A stretch of DNA of 64,000 nucleotides from Chryseobacterium arachidis. GTDB taxonomy: Bacteria; Bacteroidota; Bacteroidia; Flavobacteriales; Weeksellaceae. The notes below the pieces were generated by a model. That model worked only from the letters and a program-made list of their open reading frames with translations, was not told the origin of the DNA and ran no database searches. Below are positions 17,452 to 26,206 of the stretch, one piece after another. How positions within the stretch are numbered: the first letter of the stretch is position 1; each line of letters begins with the position of its first letter. The position numbers and the translations under genes were made by a program. The DNA is taken from the NCBI RefSeq assembly GCF_900129245.1, contig NZ_FQUT01000002.1, forward strand, positions 310,001 to 374,000. Direction: 5' to 3'.

Positions 17452-18291
17452 ATGAAATTTTCTGTTCTGATTGCCAATTACAATAATGGAAAGTTCTTTA
17501 AGGAATGCTACGACTCTATTCTTGCACAGGAATATAAAAATTGGGAAGCTGTTATTTTAGACGATGCTTCTACGGATAATTCTGTAGAAGTTATTAAAAA
17601 AATAATCGGGAATGATGAGCGCTTTAAGTTTTTTGCAAATGCTGAAAACAGCGGTGTAGGAATTACCAAAAGTAAGCTTATTGATCTTGCAACCGGTAAT
17701 ATCTGTGGTTTTGTAGACCCGGATGATGCCATAACCCCCAATGCACTCTCTTCAAGCATCAAAGTTTTTGAAAACAAAAAAGATGTTGTACTTACCTATA
17801 CCAAATTCTTTAAATGTGATGAAAACCTGAAACCTTTGGAAGTTTCTAAGATGGCAGATCAGGTCGTCAACAATAATCCATACTTTTTCAATTGTCCGGT
17901 AAATATTGTTCATTTCGTATCGTTCAGAAAATGCGTTTACGATACAACTGAAAAAATGAATACCGTGATGAAAATAGCAGAAGATCAGGATTTGTATTTA
18001 AAAATGTATGAAAAAGGCAAAGTACAGTTTATTAATGAAGTAAACTATTTCTACAGACTTCATTCTGGAGGAATTTCTCAGAACGACAATAAACTGAAAT
18101 CCAGAGAATATTTTGCTAAAGTAATTTTCAATACGATGAAACGCAGGAATCTGACTAGCATTAACGGTAAAAAAATCCCGGAAGTATACACAAATTCTCA
18201 GGATATTTACGGACTTTTGGAATATCAGAACTCAATTTCATTTAAAATAAAGAAGAAACTGACCATTTTTGCCCAACAAATCTTTAGTTAA
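17452..18291 (+). CDS. Glycosyltransferase family 2
   Basis: A 279-residue GT2 protein: FSVLIANYNNGKFF start, LDDASTDNS near residue 37, NSGVGITKSKLIDLA near 70 and VDPDDAI near 88 in the DXD position. AEDQDLYLKMYEKG near 180 is the ED base motif. It opens a tight operon, and its TAA overlaps the next ATG (TAATG). Its donor motif (DPDD) differs from the LDADD of the tandem triplet upstream, suggesting a different donor. Confidence 0.88.
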   Translation: MKFSVLIANYNNGKFFKECYDSILAQEYKNWEAVILDDASTDNSVEVIKKIIGNDERFKFFANAENSGVGITKSKLIDLATGNICGFVDPDDAITPNALSSSIKVFENKKDVVLTYTKFFKCDENLKPLEVSKMADQVVNNNPYFFNCPVNIVHFVSFRKCVYDTTEKMNTVMKIAEDQDLYLKMYEKGKVQFINEVNYFYRLHSGGISQNDNKLKSREYFAKVIFNTMKRRNLTSINGKKIPEVYTNSQDIYGLLEYQNSISFKIKKKLTIFAQQIFS

Positions 18292-19454
18292 TGACAAAAC
18301 ACAATACTATAAAAGTGCTTTTCAGGCATCGTTCCATGGAAATGGGCGGTGTAGAAAAAGTAATCTTAAGCATGCTCAATCACCTCAACAAAGATCGGTT
18401 TGATATGACGATCTGCCTTAATATCAACCAAGGAGAATTGAGGAATGAGATCCCCAGGCATGTAAGAAAAGTTTCCCTCACAGACGGAAGAGAAGATCTT
18501 TCTAAAAATTCTCTGATTCAAAAAGTACAGTTGGCAAAAAGAAAATTAAGACTTCAGAAAGCATTGAAAAACCCTTCAATAGCTCAGAAAATTCTTAATG
18601 ATGAATATGATGTAGAAATCGCTCCGACGTATGCCGCTTTTTCAGCAGTTTTAAACTCTGTCAATAAAAAGTCTAAAAAAATAGGATGGTTTCATTCTGA
18701 TATTACTTTGCCTAAACTTCAGCCCTTGGTTCCGGAAATTTTAAAACAAATTCCTCAGTTTGATTATTTTATTTTTGGTTCTCAACAGACAAAGGATATT
18801 TTAGTTGAAACCTATCCAAATCTCAAGATTCCTGAAAGCCAGGTTATTAAAAACGCAATCCCGATTGAAGAACTTAAGGAAAAAGCATTGTCTTTTAAAC
18901 CTGAATTTCCTGATAAACCGGTTTTCGTTTCCGTAGCAAGACTTCACAGCCGAAAGGGTTTTCATAAGCTGATGGACGCTCATGCTAAATTGTTAAAAGA
19001 TGGGTTTGATCATCATATGATCATTATTGGTGATGGTGAAGAAATGGAAAACCTGAAAAAACAGGCAGAAAAACTGAATGTTACCAAAAGCTTCCAGCTG
19101 CTGGGTTCTTTAATGAATCCTTATCCGTATGTAAAAAATGCAGACTTTTTTATCCTTCCTTCTGAATCCGAAAGCTGGCCATTGATCATTGCAGACAGCC
19201 TGATTCTTCAAAAACCGATTATTTCAACCAATGTAGGAGGAATTCCCGAGATGATTGAACATGGAAAAACGGGCTACCTTATCAACTATGAAACAGATGA
19301 AATGTACGATTCGATGAAAAAGTTTCTTACTGATAAAGAATTGGTTTCGACGATTAAAGACCATTTAAAAGACATTGAAAAACAGTTTGACAATCAGAAA
19401 ATATTTGATGCTGTAGAAAATATCATTACGAACTTAGTAAAAAAAGAACAATGA
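18291..19454 (+). CDS. Glycosyltransferase family 4 (GT-B fold)
   Basis: A 387-residue GT-B enzyme with an N-terminal MEMGGVEKVIL segment and a C-terminal Glycos_transf_1 domain: VSVARLHSRKGFHKLMDAH near 205, IIGDGEEMENLKKQAE near 240 and PSESESWPLIIADSL near 297. In this last motif, which normally reads E-x7-E, the second acidic residue is Asp. The paralog at 20014-21165 keeps the usual Glu. It should transfer a sugar with retention of configuration. It overlaps the next gene by 4 bases (ATGA). Confidence 0.88.
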   Translation: MTKHNTIKVLFRHRSMEMGGVEKVILSMLNHLNKDRFDMTICLNINQGELRNEIPRHVRKVSLTDGREDLSKNSLIQKVQLAKRKLRLQKALKNPSIAQKILNDEYDVEIAPTYAAFSAVLNSVNKKSKKIGWFHSDITLPKLQPLVPEILKQIPQFDYFIFGSQQTKDILVETYPNLKIPESQVIKNAIPIEELKEKALSFKPEFPDKPVFVSVARLHSRKGFHKLMDAHAKLLKDGFDHHMIIIGDGEEMENLKKQAEKLNVTKSFQLLGSLMNPYPYVKNADFFILPSESESWPLIIADSLILQKPIISTNVGGIPEMIEHGKTGYLINYETDEMYDSMKKFLTDKELVSTIKDHLKDIEKQFDNQKIFDAVENIITNLVKKEQ

Positions 19455-20014
19455 TTTTTATATACCGACTTATCCTGAAATGTCATACAACTTATCAAAA
19501 AATTATTCAGAATATTTACATCAAGATTTCTATTTCAAGAGGGTTAAAAGTAGGTAAAGATGTAATATTTGTAGAAGCACCTGATTTTGGCTCTGAACCT
19601 TTCTTAATTGAAATCGGTGACAGAACGAAAATCACGGCAGGTTGCAAATTCATCAATCATGATGGCGCAATGTATGTGATCCGAAGCATGGAAAAATATC
19701 AGGATGCCAGAAATTTTGGCAGAATAAAACTCGGGAAAAACTGTTTCGTAGGAAACAATTGTATTTTTCTTCCCGGCTCACAGATGGGTAACAACTGTAT
19801 TTTGGGGGCGGGTTCTGTACTTAATTCCAGCATGCCGGATAATTCTGTGTATGCAGGAACTCCCGCAAAATTCATTTGCACTGTTGAAGAATATGGTGAT
19901 AAAGCTCTTGAAAATAATGTAATGTATCCTAGAGAATTAGAACCTGACAGAGCCAAACTGGAAGCCTATATTAAAGAACACCTTCCCCACAAATATAAAC
20001 CCGTAAAAAAATAA
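19451..20014 (+). CDS. Hexapeptide-repeat O-acetyltransferase
   Basis: A 187-residue protein whose middle is a left-handed beta helix (IKLGKNCFVGNNCIFLPGSQMGNNCILGAGSVL), with FINHDG near 64 providing the likely catalytic His and YAGTPAKFI closing the fold, as in maltose/galactoside-type acetyltransferases. A basic, hydrophobic N-terminus (about residues 1-30) may contact the membrane. It lies between two GT4 genes with which it overlaps at both ends, so it probably acetylates a sugar of the same repeat unit. Acceptor unknown. Confidence 0.82.
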   Translation: MIFIYRLILKCHTTYQKIIQNIYIKISISRGLKVGKDVIFVEAPDFGSEPFLIEIGDRTKITAGCKFINHDGAMYVIRSMEKYQDARNFGRIKLGKNCFVGNNCIFLPGSQMGNNCILGAGSVLNSSMPDNSVYAGTPAKFICTVEEYGDKALENNVMYPRELEPDRAKLEAYIKEHLPHKYKPVKK

Positions 20015-21165
20015 TGCCTGAAAAAAAGAAAATACTGATCCGGATCGGGTCTCTGCGTCATGGTGGCGCAGAAAAAGTATTGGTTACCTTTCTTAAAAAT
20101 CTCCCTCAACATAAATATGAGATTGATTTATTGCTTAATCTTAATTCGGGAAAGTATTTGCCGGAAGTTCCGGGCTGGATCAACATTTTGTACCTGCATC
20201 AAGGCGAGATGATCACTACCAACCGGCCTCACGAGATCCCCAGAAAGGCAGCAAGAGTCATTCATGAAAAAATATTAAAAAAGTTCCCGAACCTACTTTA
20301 CAAAGGGAAATTAAATAACAAAAAATACGATATTGAGTTCGCCGCAATCCACGGTATGCGCGACGAAATTTTAGGTTCACCTCTTCAGTCTTCAAAAAAA
20401 ATCGTGTGGATTCACAATGATCTTTCCCAGGTGAAAGGCTACACTGACGACGAAATCCGTAAGTTTTTCGGGTTTGATAAAATCATGGTGATCTCTGAAA
20501 AGATTGAGCACCTTTTCCATAGTTTAGCCAAAAATGATGTTGAAAAACAGAAAATCGTAAAGATCTACAATCCATTAGACACAGAAGAATTTATTTCAAA
20601 GGCAGATCTGCCCGTTTTACATTATCAATTTGATCAGAATATTCCCACATTTATTTCTGTCGGAACCGTTTTTCCACAGAAAGGCTTTGACAGATTGCTG
20701 AAAGTTCATAAAAAGCTTTTAGACGAAGGTTTTCAGCATAAAGTTTTAATTGTAGGTGATGGTTATGATTTTGAAAATATTAAAAAATTAAAATCGGATC
20801 TTGGAGTTGATGAAACTGCGACAATGCTTGGCTTTACCGACAATCCTTATCCTTATTTCAAACAGGCAGATTTTTATATTTTAAGTTCCAGATATGAAGG
20901 TTTTCCGACCGTTCTTTTTGAAGCGATTACTTTAAAAAAGAATATTATTTCTACAGAAGTTTCAGGGGCTCATGAAATGCTGAATAATGGGGAATTCGGA
21001 TTGATTGTTGGAAACTCCGAAGAAGGAATTTATGAAGGAATGAAAAAAGCGTTATCGCAGCCGGAATCGTTCGACTCTTATTCAGAAAAGCTAAAAAACT
21101 ACAAAATGCCTTTCAGTCTTGAGAATTCGGTGAGTAAAATTGTATCTATTTTAGATGAATTATAA
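20014..21165 (+). CDS. Glycosyltransferase family 4 (GT-B fold)
   Basis: A 383-residue GT-B enzyme, paralogous to 18291-19454: IRIGSLRHGGAEKVLVTFL near the start, KIVWIHNDLSQVKGY around residue 130, SVGTVFPQKGFDRLLKVHKKL near 215 and SSRYEGFPTVLFEAI near 290 with an intact E-x7-E motif. It resembles retaining transferases that build O-antigen or capsule chains. It is the last gene of this tight operon; the following acetyltransferase has its own promoter-like box. Confidence 0.88.
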   Translation: MPEKKKILIRIGSLRHGGAEKVLVTFLKNLPQHKYEIDLLLNLNSGKYLPEVPGWINILYLHQGEMITTNRPHEIPRKAARVIHEKILKKFPNLLYKGKLNNKKYDIEFAAIHGMRDEILGSPLQSSKKIVWIHNDLSQVKGYTDDEIRKFFGFDKIMVISEKIEHLFHSLAKNDVEKQKIVKIYNPLDTEEFISKADLPVLHYQFDQNIPTFISVGTVFPQKGFDRLLKVHKKLLDEGFQHKVLIVGDGYDFENIKKLKSDLGVDETATMLGFTDNPYPYFKQADFYILSSRYEGFPTVLFEAITLKKNIISTEVSGAHEMLNNGEFGLIVGNSEEGIYEGMKKALSQPESFDSYSEKLKNYKMPFSLENSVSKIVSILDEL

Positions 21166-21196
21166 TTAATTTAATCCCACAAAACTTCAGCTTTCT

Positions 21197-21204
21197 TACA
21201 TTTG
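21197..21204 (+). promoter_or_regulatory. -7 box four bases before an ATG (leaderless-type promoter)
   Basis: TACATTTG fits TAnnTTTG and ends exactly four bases (TTTT) before the ATG at 21209. A start site at the usual distance from this box would fall on the A of ATG, predicting a leaderless mRNA. No convincing -33 element is visible. Confidence 0.5.
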
Positions 21205-21208
21205 TTTT

Positions 21209-21766
21209 ATGGCAGATCAATACTCTACTCTTCAAAAAGATTTTTACCGGGAAAGTGGGACATGGCTTTCCACCTTTCAGATTTGGGCAAAATGTATCAA
21301 CCCGAATCTTCATTTTATTTATGTTTTAAGAAAAGCCCAACAATACAGGAAAACACCTTTGCTTAATATTTTCTGGAAGTTTGTTTTAAGACATTATCAG
21401 ATTAAATACGGATTCCAGATTTATCCTGAAACAGAAATCGGCGAAGGCTTTTATCTGGGACATTGGGGTAGCCTGGTGATTAATCCGCAAGCCAAAATCG
21501 GTAAAAACTGCAATATCGCTCAGGGTGTCACAATCGGGCAGCAAAATCGTGGAAAAAATATGGGCTTTCCAATCATTAAAGATGAAGTGTGGATCGGAAC
21601 CAATGCCGTTATTGTAGGAGGAATTACGATTGGAACCAATGTTTTAATTGCGCCCAACTCTTATGTTAATTTTGATGTTCCCGACAATTCTGTTGTGATG
21701 GGAAATCCCGGTAAGATTTATCCTTCAGAAAATGCTACGGAAGGCTATATCAATCATAAAATTTAA
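21209..21766 (+). CDS. Serine acetyltransferase-like hexapeptide acetyltransferase (CysE/WcaB type)
   Basis: A 185-residue protein. An alpha-helical N-terminal 70 residues is followed by a left-handed beta helix: GEGFYLGHWGSLVINPQAKIG with the catalytic His of the GHxG region, then NIAQGVTIGQ and the closing MGNPGKIY. It is shorter than biosynthetic CysE (about 270) and has the form found in exopolysaccharide loci, where it O-acetylates a sugar. Position at the end of the glycan locus supports that over cysteine synthesis. Confidence 0.8.
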   Translation: MADQYSTLQKDFYRESGTWLSTFQIWAKCINPNLHFIYVLRKAQQYRKTPLLNIFWKFVLRHYQIKYGFQIYPETEIGEGFYLGHWGSLVINPQAKIGKNCNIAQGVTIGQQNRGKNMGFPIIKDEVWIGTNAVIVGGITIGTNVLIAPNSYVNFDVPDNSVVMGNPGKIYPSENATEGYINHKI

Positions 21767-22090
21767 AGTAAATAAACAACAGCAAACGTCTTTTTTGTAA
21801 ATCATCCGATTTGTTTAACATAATTATTTTCTGTGAAAGTAATTTTTCTGCAAATTGTTTGTATTTTTATGGTAGGATTGAAAGCGTTTGAATGACAAAA
21901 AATAGATCTTAAAAGTAGATTTAAATTGATAAAACTCTTTGATGATAAAGTTTTTAAGAATTTTTTAATATTAAACTTTGTTAAAAATGTTTGCTATATC
22001 AACAAAAATCATATTTTTGCATCATTATCGATTTGATCTATTGAATTTGAAAATAATTTAAACGAAATAAATAATTACACTCATAAAATT
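21767..22090 (+). promoter_or_regulatory. Non-coding gap with promoter for the carbonic anhydrase module
   Basis: This 324-base AT-rich gap has no convincing ORF. Near its 3' end TTTG (21990-21993), an 18-base spacer and TATTTTTG (22012-22019) form the best-matched Bacteroidetes promoter of the window. It leaves a leader of about 65-70 bases before the ATG at 22091. Nothing else was recognised in the gap. Confidence 0.65.
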
Positions 22091-22759
22091 ATGGCATCAT
22101 CGTACGAAGTTATTTTTGAAAACAATAAGAAATGGGTAGCCTCTAAGATTGCGGACAATCCGGAATTCTTTCATGAATTGGCCAAAACCCAACATCCTGA
22201 GTTTTTATATATCGGATGTTCGGATAGCAGGGCAACTGCTGAAGAGCTCATGGGAGCAAAACCAGGTGAAGTCTTTGTCCACAGAAATATTGCCAATGTG
22301 GTGAATACTTTGGATATGAGTTCAACGGCTGTTATTCAGTACGCTGTAGAACATCTGAAGGTAAAACACATTATCGTCTGCGGACATTATAACTGCGGCG
22401 GGGTAAAAGCAGCGATGACTCCTCAGGATTTGGGTTTATTGAACCCGTGGCTGAGAAATATCCGTGATGTTTACCGATTGCATCAGGCAGAGCTGGACGC
22501 AATTGAAGATGAAGCAAAACGTTATGACAGACTTGTAGAACTGAATGTTCAGGAGCAGTGTATTAACGTGATAAAAATGGCCTGTGTGCAGGAAAGGTAT
22601 ATTTTAGAAGAATATCCTGTAGTACACGGCTGGGTTTTTGACCTGAGAACTGGGAAGATCATAGATCTGGAAATTGATTTTGAAAACATTTTGAAAGATA
22701 TCCAGAAAATCTACAACCTTACAAGTTCAGATTGGGTCATGAGCAGAAAGACCAAATAA
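22091..22759 (+). CDS. can: Beta-carbonic anhydrase
   Basis: The 222-residue protein has the zinc ligands and dyad of beta-class enzymes: CSDSR with Cys43, Asp45 and Arg47, and CGHYNCGG with His99 and Cys102. It interconverts CO2 and bicarbonate in the cytoplasm (no signal peptide). It is close in length to E. coli Can (220). It leads a module with a small exported protein, a SulP transporter and a second carbonic anhydrase, indicating a joint role in bicarbonate supply. Confidence 0.93.
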   Translation: MASSYEVIFENNKKWVASKIADNPEFFHELAKTQHPEFLYIGCSDSRATAEELMGAKPGEVFVHRNIANVVNTLDMSSTAVIQYAVEHLKVKHIIVCGHYNCGGVKAAMTPQDLGLLNPWLRNIRDVYRLHQAELDAIEDEAKRYDRLVELNVQEQCINVIKMACVQERYILEEYPVVHGWVFDLRTGKIIDLEIDFENILKDIQKIYNLTSSDWVMSRKTK

Positions 22760-22781
22760 CTTTTTTATATAAGAAGGTGAA

Positions 22782-23081
22782 ATGAAACTTTGGAGTATTA
22801 TTACATTATTATTCTTCCTCAATTTCACGGCTCTACCCAGTATTGCCGCTGTTTTTGGCTGGGACCTTACGAGAACCAATGTAATAATCAATGAAGAAGA
22901 GCCACATTCTCATCCAACCTCATTTTCGGTGTACGAAAAGACACTTCCTAAAACTTTAGATGTATTCGACTACTTGAAGTTTTTTGAACCATCTCTGGAA
23001 GATTCTGTCTTTGTACTGATTGATGATTCTTTTCATCTGTCGCCTTTTCTATCTATATTCTCCCCTCCTCCGGAAGCTTAA
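22782..23081 (+). CDS. Small exported protein of unknown function
   Basis: A 99-residue protein with a hydrophobic N-terminal segment ending in PSIAAV (probable signal peptide, cleavage near residue 22), an acidic middle containing EEEPHSHP, and a C-terminus ending SIFSPPPEA. I do not recognise a named family. It lies 22 bases after the first carbonic anhydrase and 135 bases before the SulP gene, on the same strand, so co-transcription with the first is likely. The His/Glu patch could bind a metal, but this is speculation. Confidence 0.6.
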   Translation: MKLWSIITLLFFLNFTALPSIAAVFGWDLTRTNVIINEEEPHSHPTSFSVYEKTLPKTLDVFDYLKFFEPSLEDSVFVLIDDSFHLSPFLSIFSPPPEA

Positions 23082-23216
23082 TTTTTTATTTTTTTCGACG
23101 CTCATTCTCTATCATTTTTGATACGGAATACACATGCATTTATTTAAATAATTAATTTTCCATTTTATCCCCGGTAATCACTGATAGTTACCGGTTTACA
23201 CACAGCAGCTTTTATC

Positions 23217-24809
23217 ATGAAAAAAACATCATTCATTGGAGGAATCAAGGAGAACTTTCCATCAGGACTCGTTGTATTCTTAGTAGCACTTCCTTTATGC
23301 CTCGGCATCGCTTTAGCTTCAGGGGCTCCACCATTATCCGGAATTATTGCAGGTATTGTGGGAGGTTTGGTCGTGGGATCCATCAGTAATTCTAATATTT
23401 CGGTTTCAGGGCCTGCGGCGGGATTGACAGCCATTGTTTTAACAGCCATTACAGATCTTGGTGCATTCGAGCTTTTCCTTTGTGCCGGAATTATTGCAGG
23501 GCTTATTCAGCTGATATTAGGATTTATAAGAGCCGGAAGTATATCCAATTACTTCCCCAACAACGTAATCGAGGGGATGCTTGCTGCTATTGGCATCATT
23601 ATTATATTAAAGCAGATCCCTCATGCATTAGGTTTTGACAAAGATTATGAAGGACATGAATCTATATTCGACAACGGCTTAAACTTCGGATACTTCACAG
23701 AACTTTTCGGTGCTATACAGCCTGGAGCTATTATTGTGACCTTAGTTTCCGTAGCCATCCTGATTGCATGGGACAGAATCCATGTTCTGAAAAGAATGAA
23801 AATGCTTCCGGGAGCCTTGGTTGCCGTGGTGACAGGAATTATCCTAAACCAGATCTTTAAGATGACAGGCAGCTCACTGGCAATCCAGCCTCAGCATCTG
23901 GTTTCTCTGCCCGTTCCCCAGTCTTTTGATGATTTTAAAAACCTGGTGACCATGCCGGATTTTAATGGATTTACCAATCCGAAAGTATGGATCGTAGGAG
24001 CTACTATTGCCATTGTAGCATCTATTGAAACACTCCTTTGTATCGAAGCATCAGACAGATTAGACCAGCAAAGAAGAATCACAGACACCAATCTGGAACT
24101 GAAAGCCCAGGGAATCGGAAACCTGATCAGTTCATTCATCGGGGGACTTCCAATGACTTCGGTAGTAGTAAGAAGTTCTGCCAATGCCAATGCAGGAGCA
24201 ACTTCCAAATCTTCTACCATTATTCACGGGGTTCTTCTTTTGATCTGTGTACTTTCTATTCCTGTTATTTTAAATTTAATTCCGCTGGCGACTTTGGCAG
24301 CCGTTTTAATCTTGGTGGGATACAAATTGGCAAAACCAGCTACATTTAAACATTTCTGGCATTTAGGAAAGTTCCAGTTTATTCCGTTTGTAGCCACTGT
24401 AGCAGCCGTTGTAGCAACAGATTTACTAAAAGGTGTAGGAATTGGTCTTGCAATTTCCGTCTTTTACATCCTTCAGGGAAATATGAAGCGAGCTTATTAT
24501 TTAAGCCGTGAAAAGCTGGATGATGCTGATGAAATTACGATAAAATTAGCAGAGGAAGTTTCATTTTTAAATAAAGCAGCGATCAAAAAAACGCTTAAAA
24601 ATATAAAGCCTAACTCAACGGTGATTATTGATGCGAGAACCACATCATACATTGCCACTGATGTTCTGGAAATGATTCAGGATTTTGCGAATATCCGAGC
24701 CAAAGAAGAAGATATTTCGGTGCAGCTTTTAGGCTTTAAAACATCGTACAGAGATTATGAAAGAGACGAAGAATCTCATATTTTGGTCACCCATAAAAGA
24801 GCGATGTAA
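23217..24809 (+). CDS. SulP family anion transporter, probable bicarbonate transporter
   Basis: A 530-residue membrane protein. The start FPSGLVVFLVALPLCLGIALASGAP and GGLVVGSISNSNISVSGPAAGL are hallmark SulP segments, followed by about ten helices and a cytoplasmic STAS domain (about residues 455-525; STVIIDARTTSYIATDV). SulP members carry sulfate, bicarbonate or other anions. Flanking carbonic anhydrase genes favour bicarbonate, as for BicA-type proteins and the natural SulP-carbonic anhydrase fusions. Substrate is inferred from context only. Confidence 0.88.
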   Translation: MKKTSFIGGIKENFPSGLVVFLVALPLCLGIALASGAPPLSGIIAGIVGGLVVGSISNSNISVSGPAAGLTAIVLTAITDLGAFELFLCAGIIAGLIQLILGFIRAGSISNYFPNNVIEGMLAAIGIIIILKQIPHALGFDKDYEGHESIFDNGLNFGYFTELFGAIQPGAIIVTLVSVAILIAWDRIHVLKRMKMLPGALVAVVTGIILNQIFKMTGSSLAIQPQHLVSLPVPQSFDDFKNLVTMPDFNGFTNPKVWIVGATIAIVASIETLLCIEASDRLDQQRRITDTNLELKAQGIGNLISSFIGGLPMTSVVVRSSANANAGATSKSSTIIHGVLLLICVLSIPVILNLIPLATLAAVLILVGYKLAKPATFKHFWHLGKFQFIPFVATVAAVVATDLLKGVGIGLAISVFYILQGNMKRAYYLSREKLDDADEITIKLAEEVSFLNKAAIKKTLKNIKPNSTVIIDARTTSYIATDVLEMIQDFANIRAKEEDISVQLLGFKTSYRDYERDEESHILVTHKRAM

Positions 24810-24871
24810 ATTCGTAACAAGATTTTTTTTAATTTTAATACATTCAATACAAAAAATAAACAGTAAATTAT

Positions 24872-25507
24872 ATGAAAGCACACACGCACGAAACTCAGTC
24901 TACAATTACTCCTGAAAAAGCTTTAGACTTTCTGAAGGAAGGAAACCAGAGATTTGTAAACAACCTGAAGGCAAACAGAGACCTTCTGGAGCAGGTAAAT
25001 GCTACCCGTGAAGGGCAATGGCCTTTTGCAGTGGTTTTGAGCTGTATAGACAGCCGTACTTCTGCTGAGCTTATCTTTGATCAGGGGCTGGGTGATGTTT
25101 TCAGCATCAGAATTGCAGGAAATTTCGTTAATCAGGACATTTTAGGGTCTATGGAATTTGGTTGTAACGTTGCAGGTTCAAAGCTTATTGTCGTTTTAGG
25201 ACACACAAAATGCGGGGCTCTGAAAGGAGGCTTAGATGCCGCTCAGATCGAAGGTATGGGTATGGACAACCTAAATCATTTGATTAACCATTTCGATGCG
25301 ACTATCAACGAGATCATTGAAGAAGGTGAAGAGCGTTCGTCTAAAAACAGTGCATTGCTGGAAAGACTGAATCAGCAGAATGTAAAGCATGCGATTGAGG
25401 ATATCCGTAAGCAAAGCTCGACTCTAAGAAACCTTGAAGAAGAAGGAAAAATCAAGATTGTAGGAGCCAACTATGATGTTGAAACCGGAGTTGTAACTTG
25501 GTTATAA
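24872..25507 (+). CDS. Beta-carbonic anhydrase, second copy
   Basis: A 211-residue beta-class enzyme of a different subgroup from the one at 22091. It has CIDSR (Cys58, Asp60, Arg62) and GHTKCGA (His111, Cys114), and an N-terminal PEKALDFLKEGNQRFV segment typical of the clade often found beside SulP transporters. No signal peptide is evident, so it should work in the cytoplasm just behind the transporter. It begins 62 bases after the SulP stop, and a terminator follows at 25591, so it closes the module. Confidence 0.92.
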   Translation: MKAHTHETQSTITPEKALDFLKEGNQRFVNNLKANRDLLEQVNATREGQWPFAVVLSCIDSRTSAELIFDQGLGDVFSIRIAGNFVNQDILGSMEFGCNVAGSKLIVVLGHTKCGALKGGLDAAQIEGMGMDNLNHLINHFDATINEIIEEGEERSSKNSALLERLNQQNVKHAIEDIRKQSSTLRNLEEEGKIKIVGANYDVETGVVTWL

Positions 25508-25590
25508 ACCATTTCCTTTCTTAAACTATTCAATATAGAAATGTTATAGTTTAGATAAATTGACAGAAATTACTCTTAAAAGTATGTCGG

Positions 25591-25620
25591 AGACCATCGA
25601 ATTTCGGTGGTCTTTTTATT
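25591..25620 (+). terminator. Rho-independent terminator of the bicarbonate module
   Basis: AGACCATCGA (25591-25600) pairs with TCGGTGGTCT (25604-25613) around a three-base loop, with one G-T wobble, followed by a T-rich run. Confidence 0.8.
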
Positions 25621-25703
25621 TTCTCCCTTAGATTCTTGAAACGATTGTGGAAATCTATAACCAAATTTAAATAAGTTTTAACTTAATCCATTATCAAAAT
25701 ACC

Positions 25704-25711
25704 TACATTTG
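25704..25711 (+). promoter_or_regulatory. -7 promoter box
   Basis: TACATTTG matches TAnnTTTG and lies 28 bases before the ATG at 25740. The expected -33 position is only weakly T-rich. Confidence 0.45.
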
Positions 25712-25739
25712 ATATTCAGAAAAAACGATTTCAAATCTT

Positions 25740-26165
25740 ATGAAACTTCAGACAACTCTATTTTTTACTGCGTTTTTACTTTTCTTAACCGGATTCAGTA
25801 AAGCTCAAAAACCGGTAAGTGATACTTTAGCGTATGCCAAAAAATTCGAAACCAATAAAGACAAATACAGAGGAAAACCTTTTTCTTTATTAATGAAAGA
25901 CATGACGCAGCTGCAGTTTAAAAAAGCAAAATCAGACATTAAGCAAGACGAGAACAATCCTTTGCCGAGTACATTATTTAGATTTTCGGACAAAGATATA
26001 AGCGCTGGAAATGAAGTTACGTTTGTTATCAAATGGAAACCGGATCCTTCTTCAACAATCCCGTTAGAGCTTTTTCAGGAGGAGCATAATTATGGTTTCA
26101 CAGTGAGTGAGAGAAATTTTTTCGATAAAAAGATCATCGCAGATATTGTCGTTTACAAACAATAA
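25740..26165 (+). CDS. Small exported protein of unknown function
   Basis: A 141-residue protein with a clear signal peptide (LQTTLFFTAFLLFLTGFSKAQ, cleavage near residue 22). The mature part has no motif I can name. It is Lys/Asp rich and ends in a predicted beta-strand segment (IIADIVVYKQ). It has its own promoter box and a bidirectional terminator directly after the stop, so it is a single-gene unit. Probably periplasmic. Nothing in its neighbours explains it. Confidence 0.65.
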   Translation: MKLQTTLFFTAFLLFLTGFSKAQKPVSDTLAYAKKFETNKDKYRGKPFSLLMKDMTQLQFKKAKSDIKQDENNPLPSTLFRFSDKDISAGNEVTFVIKWKPDPSSTIPLELFQEEHNYGFTVSERNFFDKKIIADIVVYKQ

Positions 26166-26192
26166 AACCTCCTTTTCGGGAGGTTTCTTTTT
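26165..26192. terminator. Bidirectional terminator between convergent genes
   Basis: AAACCTCC (26165-26172) and GGAGGTTT (26179-26186) form a perfect 8-bp stem with a six-base loop, followed by a T-run on the + strand. The other strand also reads an A/T-rich tail, so it can serve both the exported-protein gene and pth. Confidence 0.85.
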
Positions 26193-26206
26193 ATATTTTA
26201 GTTTAA

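Noticed and set aside
1..21766. Prophage or transposon within the glycan locus
   Set aside because: No integrase, transposase, terminal inverted repeats or tRNA boundary was found; all genes fit glycan synthesis.
23891..24220. 109-residue - strand ORF inside the SulP gene (and another at 23165-23449)
   Set aside because: Antisense to conserved SulP coding sequence, with no promoter, no signal peptide and no family resemblance.
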